Shown here one piece after another: positions 42,271 to 51,787 of a stretch of DNA of 64,000 nucleotides; the first letter of the stretch is position 1; the number at the start of each line of letters is the position of its first letter. The position numbers and the translations under genes were made by a program. The notes below the pieces were generated by a model. It saw nothing but the letters and a program-made list of their open reading frames with translations, was not told the origin of the DNA and ran no database searches. Origin of the DNA: Hyphomicrobium sp. (lineage in GTDB: Bacteria > Pseudomonadota > Alphaproteobacteria > Rhizobiales > Hyphomicrobiaceae); assembly GCA_030148425.1 (NCBI GenBank), contig JASBTM010000015.1:57425-121424 (forward strand), given 5' to 3'.

Positions 42271-43452
42271 ATGTCGACGCTATTTGAAAAACATCAGTTG
42301 CGCGGAGTCTCGTTGCGCAATCGACTGATGCTTTCGCCCATGTGCCAGTATTCGGCCAAGGACGGATTTGCGACCGACTATCATCTCGTCGAATTGGGGC
42401 GCTTTGCGCTCGGCGGCTTCGGTCTGGTAATGGTCGAAGCGACCGCGGTCGTTCCAGAAGGCCGCATCACCCACGGCGATCTTGGCCTCTGGGATGACGA
42501 CCATATCGAAGGCCTGGCCCGCATCGCGCACTTTCTGAAAGCAAACGGCGTGGCGGCCGCCATCCAGCTTGCCCACGCGGGCCCCAAAGCCAGCGAGCAA
42601 AGGCCATGGCAAGGCAATGGCCCGCTTGACGAAGCCGACTTCGCACGCGGAGAAGAGAATTGGCGGGTTGTCTCGGCTGCGGCAAATCCCTATGGGCCGG
42701 GCTGGCTTACGCCAACAGCGCTGTCGCTTGCGGAAATGGAAAGTGTCAAAGAGGCCTTCGTCGCCGCGGCCGCGCGAGCGCAGAAAGCGGGATTCGACGT
42801 TGTCGAAGTACACTGCGCGCACGGCTTTCTTCTCAACAGCTTTCTGTCGGCGGTGACGAATACGAGAACAGACGACTACGGCGGCGATCGCGAGCGGCGG
42901 ATGCGCTTTCCGATCGAAGTCGTGCAAGCCGTGCGTGCCGCGTGGCCGAAAGAAAAGCCGCTTTTCGTTCGCGTTTCCGCTGTGGACGGTATTCGCGAAG
43001 GCGGCTCAATCGACGACACCATCGCATTCGCGCGGCACTTGAAGGAGATCGGCGTCGATATCGTCGACTGCTCTTCCGGTGGCATCGCCCCGCGATACGA
43101 CTTTCCTTCGAGCTGGGGCTACCAAGTGCCCTACGCCGACGCTGTACGCCGGGAGGCCGGCATCGCGACAGTGGCTGTTGGTCTGATCGTCGATGCCAAA
43201 CAGGCCGAAGCGATCGTCAGTGACAGTCGCGCCGACCTCGTCGCGATCGGCCGCGAAGCGCTCCTTAATCCGAATTGGGCGCTCCACGCCCATGATCAGC
43301 TCAAGCCCGCAGACGAACTATTCGCCGCGTGGCCGCCGCAATCAGGCTGGTGGCTCAAGGGGCGTTCCGCCCAGATCAGTTCATTTACGAAAACGGTGGC
43401 CAAGTCTGTTGCGCCACCATCAATCGAAATCCCAAACGGAGCTCCGAAATGA
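42271..43452 (+). CDS. Old yellow enzyme-type NADH:flavin oxidoreductase (YqjM-like)
   Basis: An FMN-dependent ene-reductase of 393 residues. The YqjM-type features are LFEKHQLRGVSLRNRLMLSP with the flavin-tuning Cys in MCQYS, IQLAHAGPKAS, the active-site pair in EVHCAHGFLLNSFLS and the barrel end VAVGLIVDAKQAEAIV and ADLVAIGREALLNPNW. It reduces the C=C bond of electrophilic enones. A C-terminal tail of about 30 residues extends past the usual end. It sits in a cluster of other reductases. Confidence 0.95.
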   Translation: MSTLFEKHQLRGVSLRNRLMLSPMCQYSAKDGFATDYHLVELGRFALGGFGLVMVEATAVVPEGRITHGDLGLWDDDHIEGLARIAHFLKANGVAAAIQLAHAGPKASEQRPWQGNGPLDEADFARGEENWRVVSAAANPYGPGWLTPTALSLAEMESVKEAFVAAAARAQKAGFDVVEVHCAHGFLLNSFLSAVTNTRTDDYGGDRERRMRFPIEVVQAVRAAWPKEKPLFVRVSAVDGIREGGSIDDTIAFARHLKEIGVDIVDCSSGGIAPRYDFPSSWGYQVPYADAVRREAGIATVAVGLIVDAKQAEAIVSDSRADLVAIGREALLNPNWALHAHDQLKPADELFAAWPPQSGWWLKGRSAQISSFTKTVAKSVAPPSIEIPNGAPK

Positions 43453-43510
43453 AAAGAGCGATGCCTCGATCGGAAATGACTTATTAGCGCTAAAACTCAG
43501 ATGTGCCCCC

Positions 43511-44113
43511 ATGAATATTGTTTTTGTTAGATTGCTAACGGCTATCGCATCACCCTTCTCGCAACGTTTCGGCATCGCCGCGATGAAGGTCGCCATTGCG
43601 ATTGTCTTCCTATGGATCGGTGCACTCAAATTTGTGCCCTACGAGGCAGACAGCATCACGCCGTTCGTCGCAAACAGCCCCGTGATGAACTTCTTCTACA
43701 AGGATCCGGCAGATTACAAATCTCACCTCACGCGTGAAGGGGAGTTGGATCCCGAGAAGCGAGCGTGGCAAACCGCCAATAATACCTACGGGTTTTCAAT
43801 CGGCCTCGGGGCCGTCGAACTCATCATCGGCCTTCTGACTTTAGCGGGGCTTTTTTCGATCAGACTGGGCTTCGTCGGAGCCGTTTTGGCGTTCGCTACG
43901 CCGTTTGTCACGCTCTCCTTCCTATTCACGACGCCTGAAGCTTGGGTGCCTGCGCTTGGTGATGCCCACCATGGATTTCCCTATCTTTCCGGAGCCGGCC
44001 GATTGGTGCTGAAAGACACTTTGCTTCTTGCTGGAGCTTGGATTGTCCTCGTTGATACGGCGCGTCAGCCCCTGAGTGAAGGGCGTACAACCTCGCAAAT
44101 GTTGCGAGAATAG
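43511..44113 (+). CDS. DUF417 / YkgB-RclC-like membrane protein (second copy)
   Basis: The 200-residue protein shares IVFLWIGALKFVPYEADSIT, TPFVANSPVMNF, the FTTPEAW region and GRLVLKDTLLLAG with the copy at 723-1211, but contains an inserted polar loop (YKDPADYKSHLTREGELDPE) near residue 60, probably periplasmic. DUF417 proteins are linked to reactive-chlorine or electrophile stress. ATG 43511 is the first start in frame after the OYE gene stop that precedes the membrane segments. Confidence 0.82.
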   Translation: MNIVFVRLLTAIASPFSQRFGIAAMKVAIAIVFLWIGALKFVPYEADSITPFVANSPVMNFFYKDPADYKSHLTREGELDPEKRAWQTANNTYGFSIGLGAVELIIGLLTLAGLFSIRLGFVGAVLAFATPFVTLSFLFTTPEAWVPALGDAHHGFPYLSGAGRLVLKDTLLLAGAWIVLVDTARQPLSEGRTTSQMLRE

Positions 44114-44206
44114 GAGCTCTGCAGCGACTCCAGCATTTTTTCAGGATCGAGAAGAAGCGCACCGGCGCGTGGCGCTGCGGCGTACTTTCATCGGGAGTGC
44201 AAACAA

Positions 44207-45217
44207 ATGAAGGCTTGGCAGCTTAAGGGTTTCGGCCTTAAAAACCTCGTCCTCGGCGAAACGGAAACGCCCCAGCCCAAGACCGGCGAACTGTTGGTCA
44301 AGGTGGGCGCCGTCTCTTTGAACTTTCGCGACAAGGCGATCGCTGATGGCATTTACGAACCGCATTTGGTTCCGAAGGACCTTATTCCGGTCAGCGATGC
44401 CGCGGGTGCTGTTGTCGCCGTCGGTGAAGGCGTGACGCGCTTCAAGGTCGGCGATCGAGTGAACTCGCACCTCTACTCGCGCTGGCTCGATGGCCCTCCG
44501 GGACCGGACGAGCCTGCCTATTGCTTCGGCTCGCCGCTGCATGGCGGCTTGGCGGAGTACATGATCATTCACGAAGACAGTGCCGTTCGCGCGCCGGACT
44601 CGATGTCGGACGAGGAGGCATCGACGCTTCCGATTGCAGCACTGACCGCTTGGTACTCGCTTGTGGACTTCGGTCAGCTTCAGGCTGGTCAGAGTGTCCT
44701 AGTTCAGGGCACCGGCGGCGTATCGATTTTTGCAACTCAAATCGCTCACGCCATGGGCGCCAAAGTTATAGCGACGTCCAGCCGCGACGAAAATCTTGAG
44801 GCCGTTCTGAAGCTGGGTGCGTCGGAGGGCATCAACTACCGCAAGACACCGAAGTGGGAAGACGAGGTCTTAAAGCTCACCGACGGCAAGGGTGTGGATC
44901 TCCTCCTCGATGTGGCGGGTGGTGAAGGCCTCAACCAATCGATAGCGGCCACCAAAGCCGCCGGACGCATCGCCGTGATCGGCTTCTTGACCGGTCAAAC
45001 GACACCATTGCAGCTTATGCCCGTGATCTTCCGTCAGACGACGTTGCGCGGGATCGCGGTAGCACCACGCTCGTCCTTCGACCGCATGAATCCTTTTCTC
45101 GACGAACACCATATCCGACCCGTGATCGATCATGTCTATCCCTTCGAGCAAGCTCGCGAAGCGTATGAGCACCTTGCACGCGGCGCCTTTGGGAAGGTCG
45201 TCATCAAGGTATCTTGA
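44207..45217 (+). CDS. NAD(P)-dependent MDR alcohol dehydrogenase-like reductase
   Basis: This 336-residue MDR protein has MKAWQLKGFGLKNLVLGETE, VSLNFRDKAIADGIYEPHLV, SDAAGAVVAVGEGVTRFKVG, VLVQGTGGVSIFATQIAHAM and AFGKVVIKV. The catalytic zinc ligands of true alcohol dehydrogenases are not evident, so it is more like a quinone or enone reductase. It stands 93 bases after the DUF417 gene on the same strand. Confidence 0.88.
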   Translation: MKAWQLKGFGLKNLVLGETETPQPKTGELLVKVGAVSLNFRDKAIADGIYEPHLVPKDLIPVSDAAGAVVAVGEGVTRFKVGDRVNSHLYSRWLDGPPGPDEPAYCFGSPLHGGLAEYMIIHEDSAVRAPDSMSDEEASTLPIAALTAWYSLVDFGQLQAGQSVLVQGTGGVSIFATQIAHAMGAKVIATSSRDENLEAVLKLGASEGINYRKTPKWEDEVLKLTDGKGVDLLLDVAGGEGLNQSIAATKAAGRIAVIGFLTGQTTPLQLMPVIFRQTTLRGIAVAPRSSFDRMNPFLDEHHIRPVIDHVYPFEQAREAYEHLARGAFGKVVIKVS

Positions 45218-45335
45218 TGCGAGCTTGTTCTTGCAGTTCGCACGACAGGTGCAGGGCGCGCAATAAGGCGGAGCGGCGAACCGACCGACAAACTCGAAAG
45301 AAAGCAGCGGGTGATCCCGGCCAAAGGAGGCAATG

Positions 45336-46394
45336 ATGGAATACAGGACACTCGGGAATACGGGACTGCTGGTTTCCCAGCTTTGCCTCGGAACGATGAC
45401 GTTCAGCGGTAGAAACGGTATCTACAAAAAGATCGGCAATGTTGATCAATCCGGCGCGGATGAACTGGTGAAAACAAGCCTCGACGCCGGCATAAACTTC
45501 TTCGACACTGCGGATGTCTATTCGGATGGCGAGAGCGAGGAGACGCTCGGCCAGTCGTTCCGGAACCTCGGCATCGCCCGCAAGGACTTCGTGCTGGCCA
45601 CGAAGGCTTACAGTCGCATGGGTCAGGGGCGCAACGATGTCGGCGCTTCGCGAGGCCACATCATGGACGCGATCGATGCCAGCTTGCGTCGCCTCCAAAC
45701 CGATCACATCGACCTGTACCAGATTCACGCGACAGACACGCTGACGCCGACCGAAGAGACGCTGCGTGCGCTCGACGACCTCGTCCGTCACGGCAAGGTT
45801 CGCTACATAGGTGTTTCCAATTGGCAGGCGTGGCGCATCGCCACCGCGCTCGGAATTTCGGCGCGCCTCAATCTCGCCCGCTTCGAGACGCTGCAGGCCT
45901 ATTATTCGATCGCCGGGCGTGATCTGGAACGGGAACTCGTGCCGTTCCTCGACGCAGAAAAGATGGGACTGCTCGTCTGGAGCCCTCTCGCGGGCGGGCT
46001 TCTCTCAGGCAAGTTCAGCCGCGACAACCAGACGCCCGAGGATTCCCGCCGTTCGGAGTTCGATTTCCCGATCGTCAACAAGGAACGCGCCTGGAATGTC
46101 GTCGACGTGATGCGTCCGATCGCCGAAGCACACAATTGCAGCCCGGCGCGGATTGCACTTGCCTGGCTTTTGTCAAAACCCGTCGTGACATCAGTGATCG
46201 TCGGAGCCAAGCGGCTGAGCCAGCTCGAGGACAATATCGCGGCGATCGACATCACGCTGAGCCAGGAGGAGCTTCGCAAGCTCGATGCGGTCAGCGAACT
46301 GCCTCCGGAATATCCCGGCTGGATGCTTGCGACCCAGGGCGCCGACCGTCTGGGCCCTGTCGATCTGTGGAGCGACAAAACTGCCTCCTCCTAA
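45336..46394 (+). CDS. Aldo/keto reductase
   Basis: An NADPH-dependent aldo/keto reductase of about 352 residues: MEYRTLGNTGLLVSQLCLGT, NFFDTADVYSDGESEETLGQ with the catalytic Asp and Tyr, VLATKAYSRMGQGRND with Lys, IDLYQIHATD and IPGAKRLSQLEDN-like VIVGAKRLSQLEDNIAAIDI near the end. It reduces aldehydes and ketones. AAAGGAGG lies 5 bases before ATG 45336, so that start is preferred to the adjacent ATG 45333. Confidence 0.94.
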   Translation: MEYRTLGNTGLLVSQLCLGTMTFSGRNGIYKKIGNVDQSGADELVKTSLDAGINFFDTADVYSDGESEETLGQSFRNLGIARKDFVLATKAYSRMGQGRNDVGASRGHIMDAIDASLRRLQTDHIDLYQIHATDTLTPTEETLRALDDLVRHGKVRYIGVSNWQAWRIATALGISARLNLARFETLQAYYSIAGRDLERELVPFLDAEKMGLLVWSPLAGGLLSGKFSRDNQTPEDSRRSEFDFPIVNKERAWNVVDVMRPIAEAHNCSPARIALAWLLSKPVVTSVIVGAKRLSQLEDNIAAIDITLSQEELRKLDAVSELPPEYPGWMLATQGADRLGPVDLWSDKTASS

Positions 46395-46526
46395 TCAAAC
46401 GCGCTTGGATGCGAAGCGCGGCTGCCCGGACTCATCTTGCGTCACGAGCGCGATCCCTCGCTTCGTCGTCGACATGACGTTCTTGTGAGAGCAAGATAAC
46501 GTCTAGAAAAGTGCGGTAGGCGAGTC

Positions 46527-47402
46527 ATGACCCTGATCCCCAGCCTGGACGCCCATAAGCACCTCAAGGCCACCATGACCGCCTGCAGCTGGCGTTCTGG
46601 TTGGCGGTCCCTATTGCTTCGCGCGTACGATGATCCGTCAACTGTCGAAGAGTTCACGACACCTGCGACGGCCGACCATCTGTTGGTGTTGGTGACTGGA
46701 GGTTCTTGCGAGGTCGAGGCACGGTACAAAGGCGGCTGGAACAAGGCCAGCCACCGTGCAGGTTCGCTTGGCATGACAGCCCCAGGCCAGAAAGCTTCGT
46801 TGCGCTGGCACGGCCAAACTCGTCACCAGACCCTGCAGTTACATCTTCCTTCGGCCACGCTGAAGTCGGCGCTCGAAGACATATCGGGCCGGGACGCTAG
46901 CTCCTACGCGATGCCAAGTGACTTATCCATCCAGGATCCCCTCATTACCAATGTGATGATGGCTCTTGCGGATGCCATGGCGAATGGCGTGCCGGATCTT
47001 TATGCCGAAACGGCCGCCCAGTTTCTTGCGACGCACCTCGTCATGCGTGTCGCAGAGATTGGACCGCGCTCGAGCCCAAAGGACGAGCCGCAACGGCTGA
47101 AACGCGTCGAGGAATTGATGCGCGAGAACTTCAACGAAGAGCTCTCTCTCAATGCTATGGCGCAGGAAGCCGGGGTCAGTCGTTTCCACTTCCTGAGGCT
47201 GTTCAAGGAGACTTATGGCGAGACACCTTTCAGAAGGCTTACCCGATTGCGCATGGAAGAGGCGCAGCGGCGGTTACTCCAAGGCAAGCAATCCATCACC
47301 GACATCGCGTTGGCGTGTGGTTATAACAATCCCGCTCATTTCACGACGGCGTTTCGCCGGGTCGTTGGCACATCGCCACAGGACTTCCGAAGGCAATGCT
47401 GA
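46527..47402 (+). CDS. AraC-family transcriptional regulator
   Basis: The 291-residue protein has an N-terminal cupin-like sensor (TPATADHLLVLVTGGSCEVE ...) and a C-terminal pair of helix-turn-helix motifs (LSLNAMAQEAGVSRFHFLRL, SITDIALACGYNNPAHFTTA, FRRVVGTSPQDFRRQ). It is on the same strand as its neighbours and may control the SDR pair that follows, 47611 and 48392, or the whole cluster (inference). Confidence 0.92.
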   Translation: MTLIPSLDAHKHLKATMTACSWRSGWRSLLLRAYDDPSTVEEFTTPATADHLLVLVTGGSCEVEARYKGGWNKASHRAGSLGMTAPGQKASLRWHGQTRHQTLQLHLPSATLKSALEDISGRDASSYAMPSDLSIQDPLITNVMMALADAMANGVPDLYAETAAQFLATHLVMRVAEIGPRSSPKDEPQRLKRVEELMRENFNEELSLNAMAQEAGVSRFHFLRLFKETYGETPFRRLTRLRMEEAQRRLLQGKQSITDIALACGYNNPAHFTTAFRRVVGTSPQDFRRQC

Positions 47403-47610
47403 TCAGCCTAAAAAGCAATATCGCGATGACGTGAAGCAATATCGCGAATGCACGGATAGCGCGCGTGAGCCATAGTTCGTGTGCAAGGACCCACCCGCAC
47501 CGATAAGCGCAAATAGATCGTCATCTGCACCGCTAGGCCAAATCTGAGTCAGAAGGAGACTCGGAAGAGAACCTACGCGCACGGCAAACTCAATAAAGAA
47601 AGCTTCGCAC

Positions 47611-48351
47611 ATGAATTCCGCAAAACCGAAGGTTGCGTTGGTGACGGGCGCGTCCCGTGGCATCGGAGCCGCGATCGCCGCGCGCCTCGCCAAAGATGGG
47701 TTCAACGTCGCCATCAATTTTGCCGGTAAATCCGCCGAGGCCGATGCGGTCGTGAAGAAGATCCAGGACGACGGAGGAAAGGCGATTGCGGTGCAGGCCG
47801 ATGTCAGCGACTTCAAAGCTGTTGCCCAAATGTGGGACAATGTCCATGCGGCCCTCGGGGGCATTGATGTGCTGGTCAACAACGCCGGCATCATGCGCCT
47901 CGCGACGATTGCCGACGGTGACGACAAGCTCATCGATAGCCAACTCGCCATCAATCTCAAGGGCACATTGAACACGTTGCGCCTTGCAGCATCGAGGCTC
48001 AGCAATGGTGGCCGCATCATCAATCTTTCGTCCAGCGTCGTGGGCCTCAACATGCCGTCCTACGCCGTCTACACGGCAACGAAGGCCGGAGTTGAATCTC
48101 TTACGCGCGTTCTTTCCAAAGAACTTCGCGGCAAGAACATCACGGTCAATGCGGTGGCACCGGGACCCACGGCGACTGCGCTGTTTCTAGATGGCAAGTC
48201 CGAGGAGACGATCGACCATCTCGCAAAAATGAACCCGCTCGAGCGCCTCGGGACACCGGAAGATATTGCAGCCGCGGTTGCATTTCTTGCCGGTCCAGAT
48301 GCCGGTTGGATCAATGGACAGGTGCTTCGTGCGAACGGCGGCATGATCTGA
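47611..48351 (+). CDS. SDR, 3-oxoacyl-ACP-reductase-like
   Basis: A 246-residue SDR: VALVTGASRGIGAAIAARLA, VLVNNAGIMRLATI, IINLSSSVVG, YAVYTATKAGVESLTRVLSK, TVNAVAPGPTATALF and GQVLRANGGMI. The pattern is that of FabG-like proteins but with the ending of xenobiotic SDRs. It lies downstream of araC. Confidence 0.92.
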   Translation: MNSAKPKVALVTGASRGIGAAIAARLAKDGFNVAINFAGKSAEADAVVKKIQDDGGKAIAVQADVSDFKAVAQMWDNVHAALGGIDVLVNNAGIMRLATIADGDDKLIDSQLAINLKGTLNTLRLAASRLSNGGRIINLSSSVVGLNMPSYAVYTATKAGVESLTRVLSKELRGKNITVNAVAPGPTATALFLDGKSEETIDHLAKMNPLERLGTPEDIAAAVAFLAGPDAGWINGQVLRANGGMI

Positions 48352-48391
48352 TTTCTCCGCAGAAAAATAATGCAACGAAAGAAAGCCGGCC

Positions 48392-49300
48392 ATGGGTAAG
48401 AGCAAAAAGATCGTCCTCGTCACAGGAGCATCGAGCGGCTTCGGACGCCTCAGCGCCGAAGCCTTGGCGAAGGCGGGCCACACCGTATACGCCTCGATGC
48501 GCGACATTGTCTCGCGAAACGCCGACAACGCCAGTCAAATGGTAAAATTGGCTAAGGACAGCGGCATTGATCTGCGTACCGTGGAAATCGACGTTCAAGA
48601 TCAAGCGTCAGTCGACAGGGGCGTTGCTCAGGTTATCAAGGACGCGGGACATATCGATGTCCTGCTGCACAATGCGGGGCACATGGTTTTCGGTCCCGCA
48701 GAGGCTTTCACTCCCGAACAGTATGCCGAGCTATATGACGTCAATGTCCTGAGCACACAACGCGTCAATCGCGCGGTGCTTCCCCATCTCCGCCGCCAGA
48801 AGCAGGGCCTGCTTGTGTGGGTATCGTCGTCGAGTTCGGCGGGAGGCACACCCCCTTACCTTGCGCCTTATTTCGGTGCTAAAGCCGCGATGGACGCCAT
48901 CGCTGTGCAATATGCGCGTGAGCTTAGCCGCTGGGGAATCGAAACGACGCTGATCGTGCCCGGCGCGTTCACCTCCGGCACCAATCACTTCGCGCACGCC
49001 GGGCGCCCCGCAGACGAAGCCGTTGTTCGGGAATACGAGGAAGGTCCTTTGCGAGGCTTCGGCGAACAAGTGCAAAAAGCCTTTGCGGAGATCGTGCCTC
49101 CGGACGCGGACGTCTCGGCTGTCGCCGATGCCATCGTCAATGTTGTTGACATGCCGTTCGGTAGGCGGCCCTTCCGCGTTCACATTGATCCGACCCAGGA
49201 CGGCGCCGACGTCGGTTTTGCGGTGCTCGACCGCGTTCGTGCAGAAATGCTTTATCGCGTCGGCCTGTCCGATCTGCTGAAGCCAAAAAAACTCCTTTGA
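48392..49300 (+). CDS. Short-chain dehydrogenase/reductase
   Basis: The 302-residue SDR has IVLVTGASSGFGRLSAEALA, VLLHNAGHMVFG, LLVWVSSSSSAGG, APYFGAKAAMDAIAVQYARE with Tyr and Lys, and IVPGAFTSGTNHF. It is the last gene of the reductase cluster. From 49301 to 49774 there is no recognisable gene; the promoter of the GHKL gene should lie there. Confidence 0.9.
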   Translation: MGKSKKIVLVTGASSGFGRLSAEALAKAGHTVYASMRDIVSRNADNASQMVKLAKDSGIDLRTVEIDVQDQASVDRGVAQVIKDAGHIDVLLHNAGHMVFGPAEAFTPEQYAELYDVNVLSTQRVNRAVLPHLRRQKQGLLVWVSSSSSAGGTPPYLAPYFGAKAAMDAIAVQYARELSRWGIETTLIVPGAFTSGTNHFAHAGRPADEAVVREYEEGPLRGFGEQVQKAFAEIVPPDADVSAVADAIVNVVDMPFGRRPFRVHIDPTQDGADVGFAVLDRVRAEMLYRVGLSDLLKPKKLL

Positions 49301-49774
49301 GGTGGCGCGACCATAATCGCATTGGCACTCCCCCTGCTCGGGATGATGCCGTAGGTCTTAATAAGAAAGCCTTATTTAGTAGGCGGTGCGGGTCACTCCC
49401 AGTCTATCTCGGATCGCTACCCGATGCCGGCTTTGAATTTATTTGCTGACGTCCAAACTTTGAGCGATGTCACGTCGTTGACGTTGGTCCGCGATGTCGG
49501 CTTACTCGGCATCGCTACATTCTCGACATGACCGGAACGTCCCAGAAGCTGCCATCCACGCCGCCTGGAAACCCTTCACAGTCGGCTGCAAAGACACTTC
49601 GCTCTCGGGTGGACAGCAGACATCAATTGGCCCTCCGCGTGGCCTAGCGTCGAAGCCCCTTGAAGCTAGGCTTTGGGGAATCCACAGATCAGAACCAGTC
49701 GGCGGTTCTGTCGACGTCATTCTGCTGGTATTGCCTGAACCGCATAATTTGGCTTTGTTCAGGAACCGGAGGAA

Positions 49775-51766
49775 ATGGCAACGAAGACCTTCGAGATCCA
49801 GGTTCAGGACGATCACGTTGAGAAGGTTGCACGCACCAACAAGCCGATGCTGGCCTTGTCCGAGCTGATCTGGAACTCCCTCGACGCCGATGCCATGCGC
49901 GTCACCATTACTTTGGAGACCGACGCGCTCAATGGCCTGTCCGCCATCGAGGTCGACGACAACGGCCACGGAATTCCCCATGCCGATGTCGAGACACTGT
50001 TCAAGAAGCTCGGCGGCTCATGGAAGAAGGCACGGCGCTACACGATCGAACGACAGCGCATATTACATGGAAAAGAAGGAAAGGGACGTCTTCGAGCGTT
50101 CTCGCTCGGCCGCGTCGTCGACTGGACGATCCGTTACAAGGACGGCGACAAGCTCCTAGCTTATCCGGTCCGGATGGTCAAAGAGAAGCCCCGACACGGC
50201 GAGATCGACGATCCGACACCAGCGCCGAAACTCAATTCGTCCGGCGTCACTGTTCGCATCACGGAACTGGTCAGCAACTTCCGTTCACTCAGCAAGGAGG
50301 ACGCCCCGGCTGATCTCGCCGCGATTTTTGCGCTCTACCTGCGGCAGCATCCCGGCATCGAGATTTCCATCAATGGCGGGTTGCTCGATCCGGCCGCGGT
50401 CGTCGACTTTTCAAAAAATTACCCACTCCCGGAAGTGAAGAGCAGCAGTGGCAAGGTTTATCCGGCGCAGCTCGAAGTGGTCGAATGGAAGGTTCGGACT
50501 CCGCGCAAGCTTTTCCTGTGCAGCGCCGACGGATTTCCCATCGACGAACAGGCACCGGGTGTCACCGCCCCGAGCTTCGAATTCTCTGCTTACCTCAAGT
50601 GCGACTACTTCACAGAGCTTCAGGACAGCAACGCCATCGACCTCGTTGGCATGGACCCGCAAGTGTCGGCCGTGCTCACAGCGGCCAAGGCCGCCTTGCG
50701 GGATCACTTCAGGCAGCGTTCAGCCGAACGCGCGACTGGCCTCGTCGCTGAATGGCTCGAGCAGAAAGTCTACCCGTTCGATGCGGCGCCAAAGGATGCG
50801 ATCGAGGAAGCCGAACGCCAAGTCTTCGATCTGGTCGCGCTCAGCATTAATACTTATCTCCCGGACTTTGCGGAGACCGACCACAAGACGAAGCGCCTGC
50901 AACTCCGCTTGCTCCGTCAAGCCATCGAGCGCGGCGCCGACGACCTGAATACGATCCTTGTCGAGGTGCTTGATCTTCCAGCGGAGCGGCGCAAGGAGCT
51001 TGCTACACTTCTGAGCCGAACGACGCTGACAGCAGTAATCAACGCCTCCCGAATCATCGCAGATCGCCTAAACTTCCTGAAGGGCCTCGAAACACTGGTT
51101 TTCGACGACGAGTTCAGAGACCGTGTTCTGGAACGTACGCAACTCCATCGCATCGTGGCCGAGAACTCCTGGCTGTTCGGCGAACAGTATCATCTGTCTG
51201 TCGACGATCAATCACTCACTGAAGTGCTGAAGAAGCATATTGAATTGCAGCGCCGCGAAGTCTTGGTGGATGAACCCGTCGTGCGGGCAGACGGCCGCCG
51301 TGGCGTCGTGGACCTCATGTATTCGCGCAATACGTCGATATCAGGCTCGGCAGATCGCGAGCATCTCGTGGTCGAGTTGAAGCGTCCCAAGGTTCCGATC
51401 GATACCGACGCGACCAATCAGGTCGAAAGCTATGCCTTCGCCGTCGCCGACGACGAGCGCTTCCGCGATGTCAACGTGAAGTGGGTCTTTTGGGCTATCT
51501 CCACGAAGGTCGATGCCAACGTACAGCGTAAGACCAAGCAGAAGGACCGTCCTCCTGGCATGCTTCATCAGGACGACGGCCAGCGCATCACGATTTGGGT
51601 GAAGACCTGGGGTCAGATCATCAACGATGCCCGCGCCCGCCTGCAATTCATGGCCGACAAGCTCGCTATCGTGCCCGATCGGGACCAATCTCTGGCCTAC
51701 CTCAGGGCGACCTATCCCAAGTACCTGTCGGAGCTTTTTTCCGATCAAGGCGCGGACGAAACCTGA
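49775..51766 (+). CDS. GHKL ATPase fused to a PD-(D/E)XK-like nuclease domain
   Basis: This 663-residue protein opens with a GHKL (Hsp90/MutL-like) ATP-binding fold: N-box LALSELIWNSLDADAM (Glu30, Asn34, Asp37), G1 box VDDNGHGIP (Asp62, Gly64, Gly66) and G2 box GKEGKGRLRAFSLG (99-112). A middle region of transducer type follows. From about residue 455 there is a nuclease-like domain: LHRIVAENSWLFGEQYHLS, GVVDLM (Asp513), HLVVELKRPK (Glu534, Lys536) and NQVESYAFAV. A bacterial GHKL-nuclease next to OLD and UvrD genes points to anti-phage defence. GGAGG immediately precedes ATG 49775. It is the first gene of a three-gene unit. Confidence 0.88.
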   Translation: MATKTFEIQVQDDHVEKVARTNKPMLALSELIWNSLDADAMRVTITLETDALNGLSAIEVDDNGHGIPHADVETLFKKLGGSWKKARRYTIERQRILHGKEGKGRLRAFSLGRVVDWTIRYKDGDKLLAYPVRMVKEKPRHGEIDDPTPAPKLNSSGVTVRITELVSNFRSLSKEDAPADLAAIFALYLRQHPGIEISINGGLLDPAAVVDFSKNYPLPEVKSSSGKVYPAQLEVVEWKVRTPRKLFLCSADGFPIDEQAPGVTAPSFEFSAYLKCDYFTELQDSNAIDLVGMDPQVSAVLTAAKAALRDHFRQRSAERATGLVAEWLEQKVYPFDAAPKDAIEEAERQVFDLVALSINTYLPDFAETDHKTKRLQLRLLRQAIERGADDLNTILVEVLDLPAERRKELATLLSRTTLTAVINASRIIADRLNFLKGLETLVFDDEFRDRVLERTQLHRIVAENSWLFGEQYHLSVDDQSLTEVLKKHIELQRREVLVDEPVVRADGRRGVVDLMYSRNTSISGSADREHLVVELKRPKVPIDTDATNQVESYAFAVADDERFRDVNVKWVFWAISTKVDANVQRKTKQKDRPPGMLHQDDGQRITIWVKTWGQIINDARARLQFMADKLAIVPDRDQSLAYLRATYPKYLSELFSDQGADET

Positions 51767-51787
51767 CGTAGCGGAGCAGAGCGCAAC

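Noticed and set aside
49301..49774. Small genes upstream of the GHKL gene
   Set aside because: Short frames exist on both strands but have no ribosome sites, motifs or sensible composition. I leave the stretch as promoter or non-coding.
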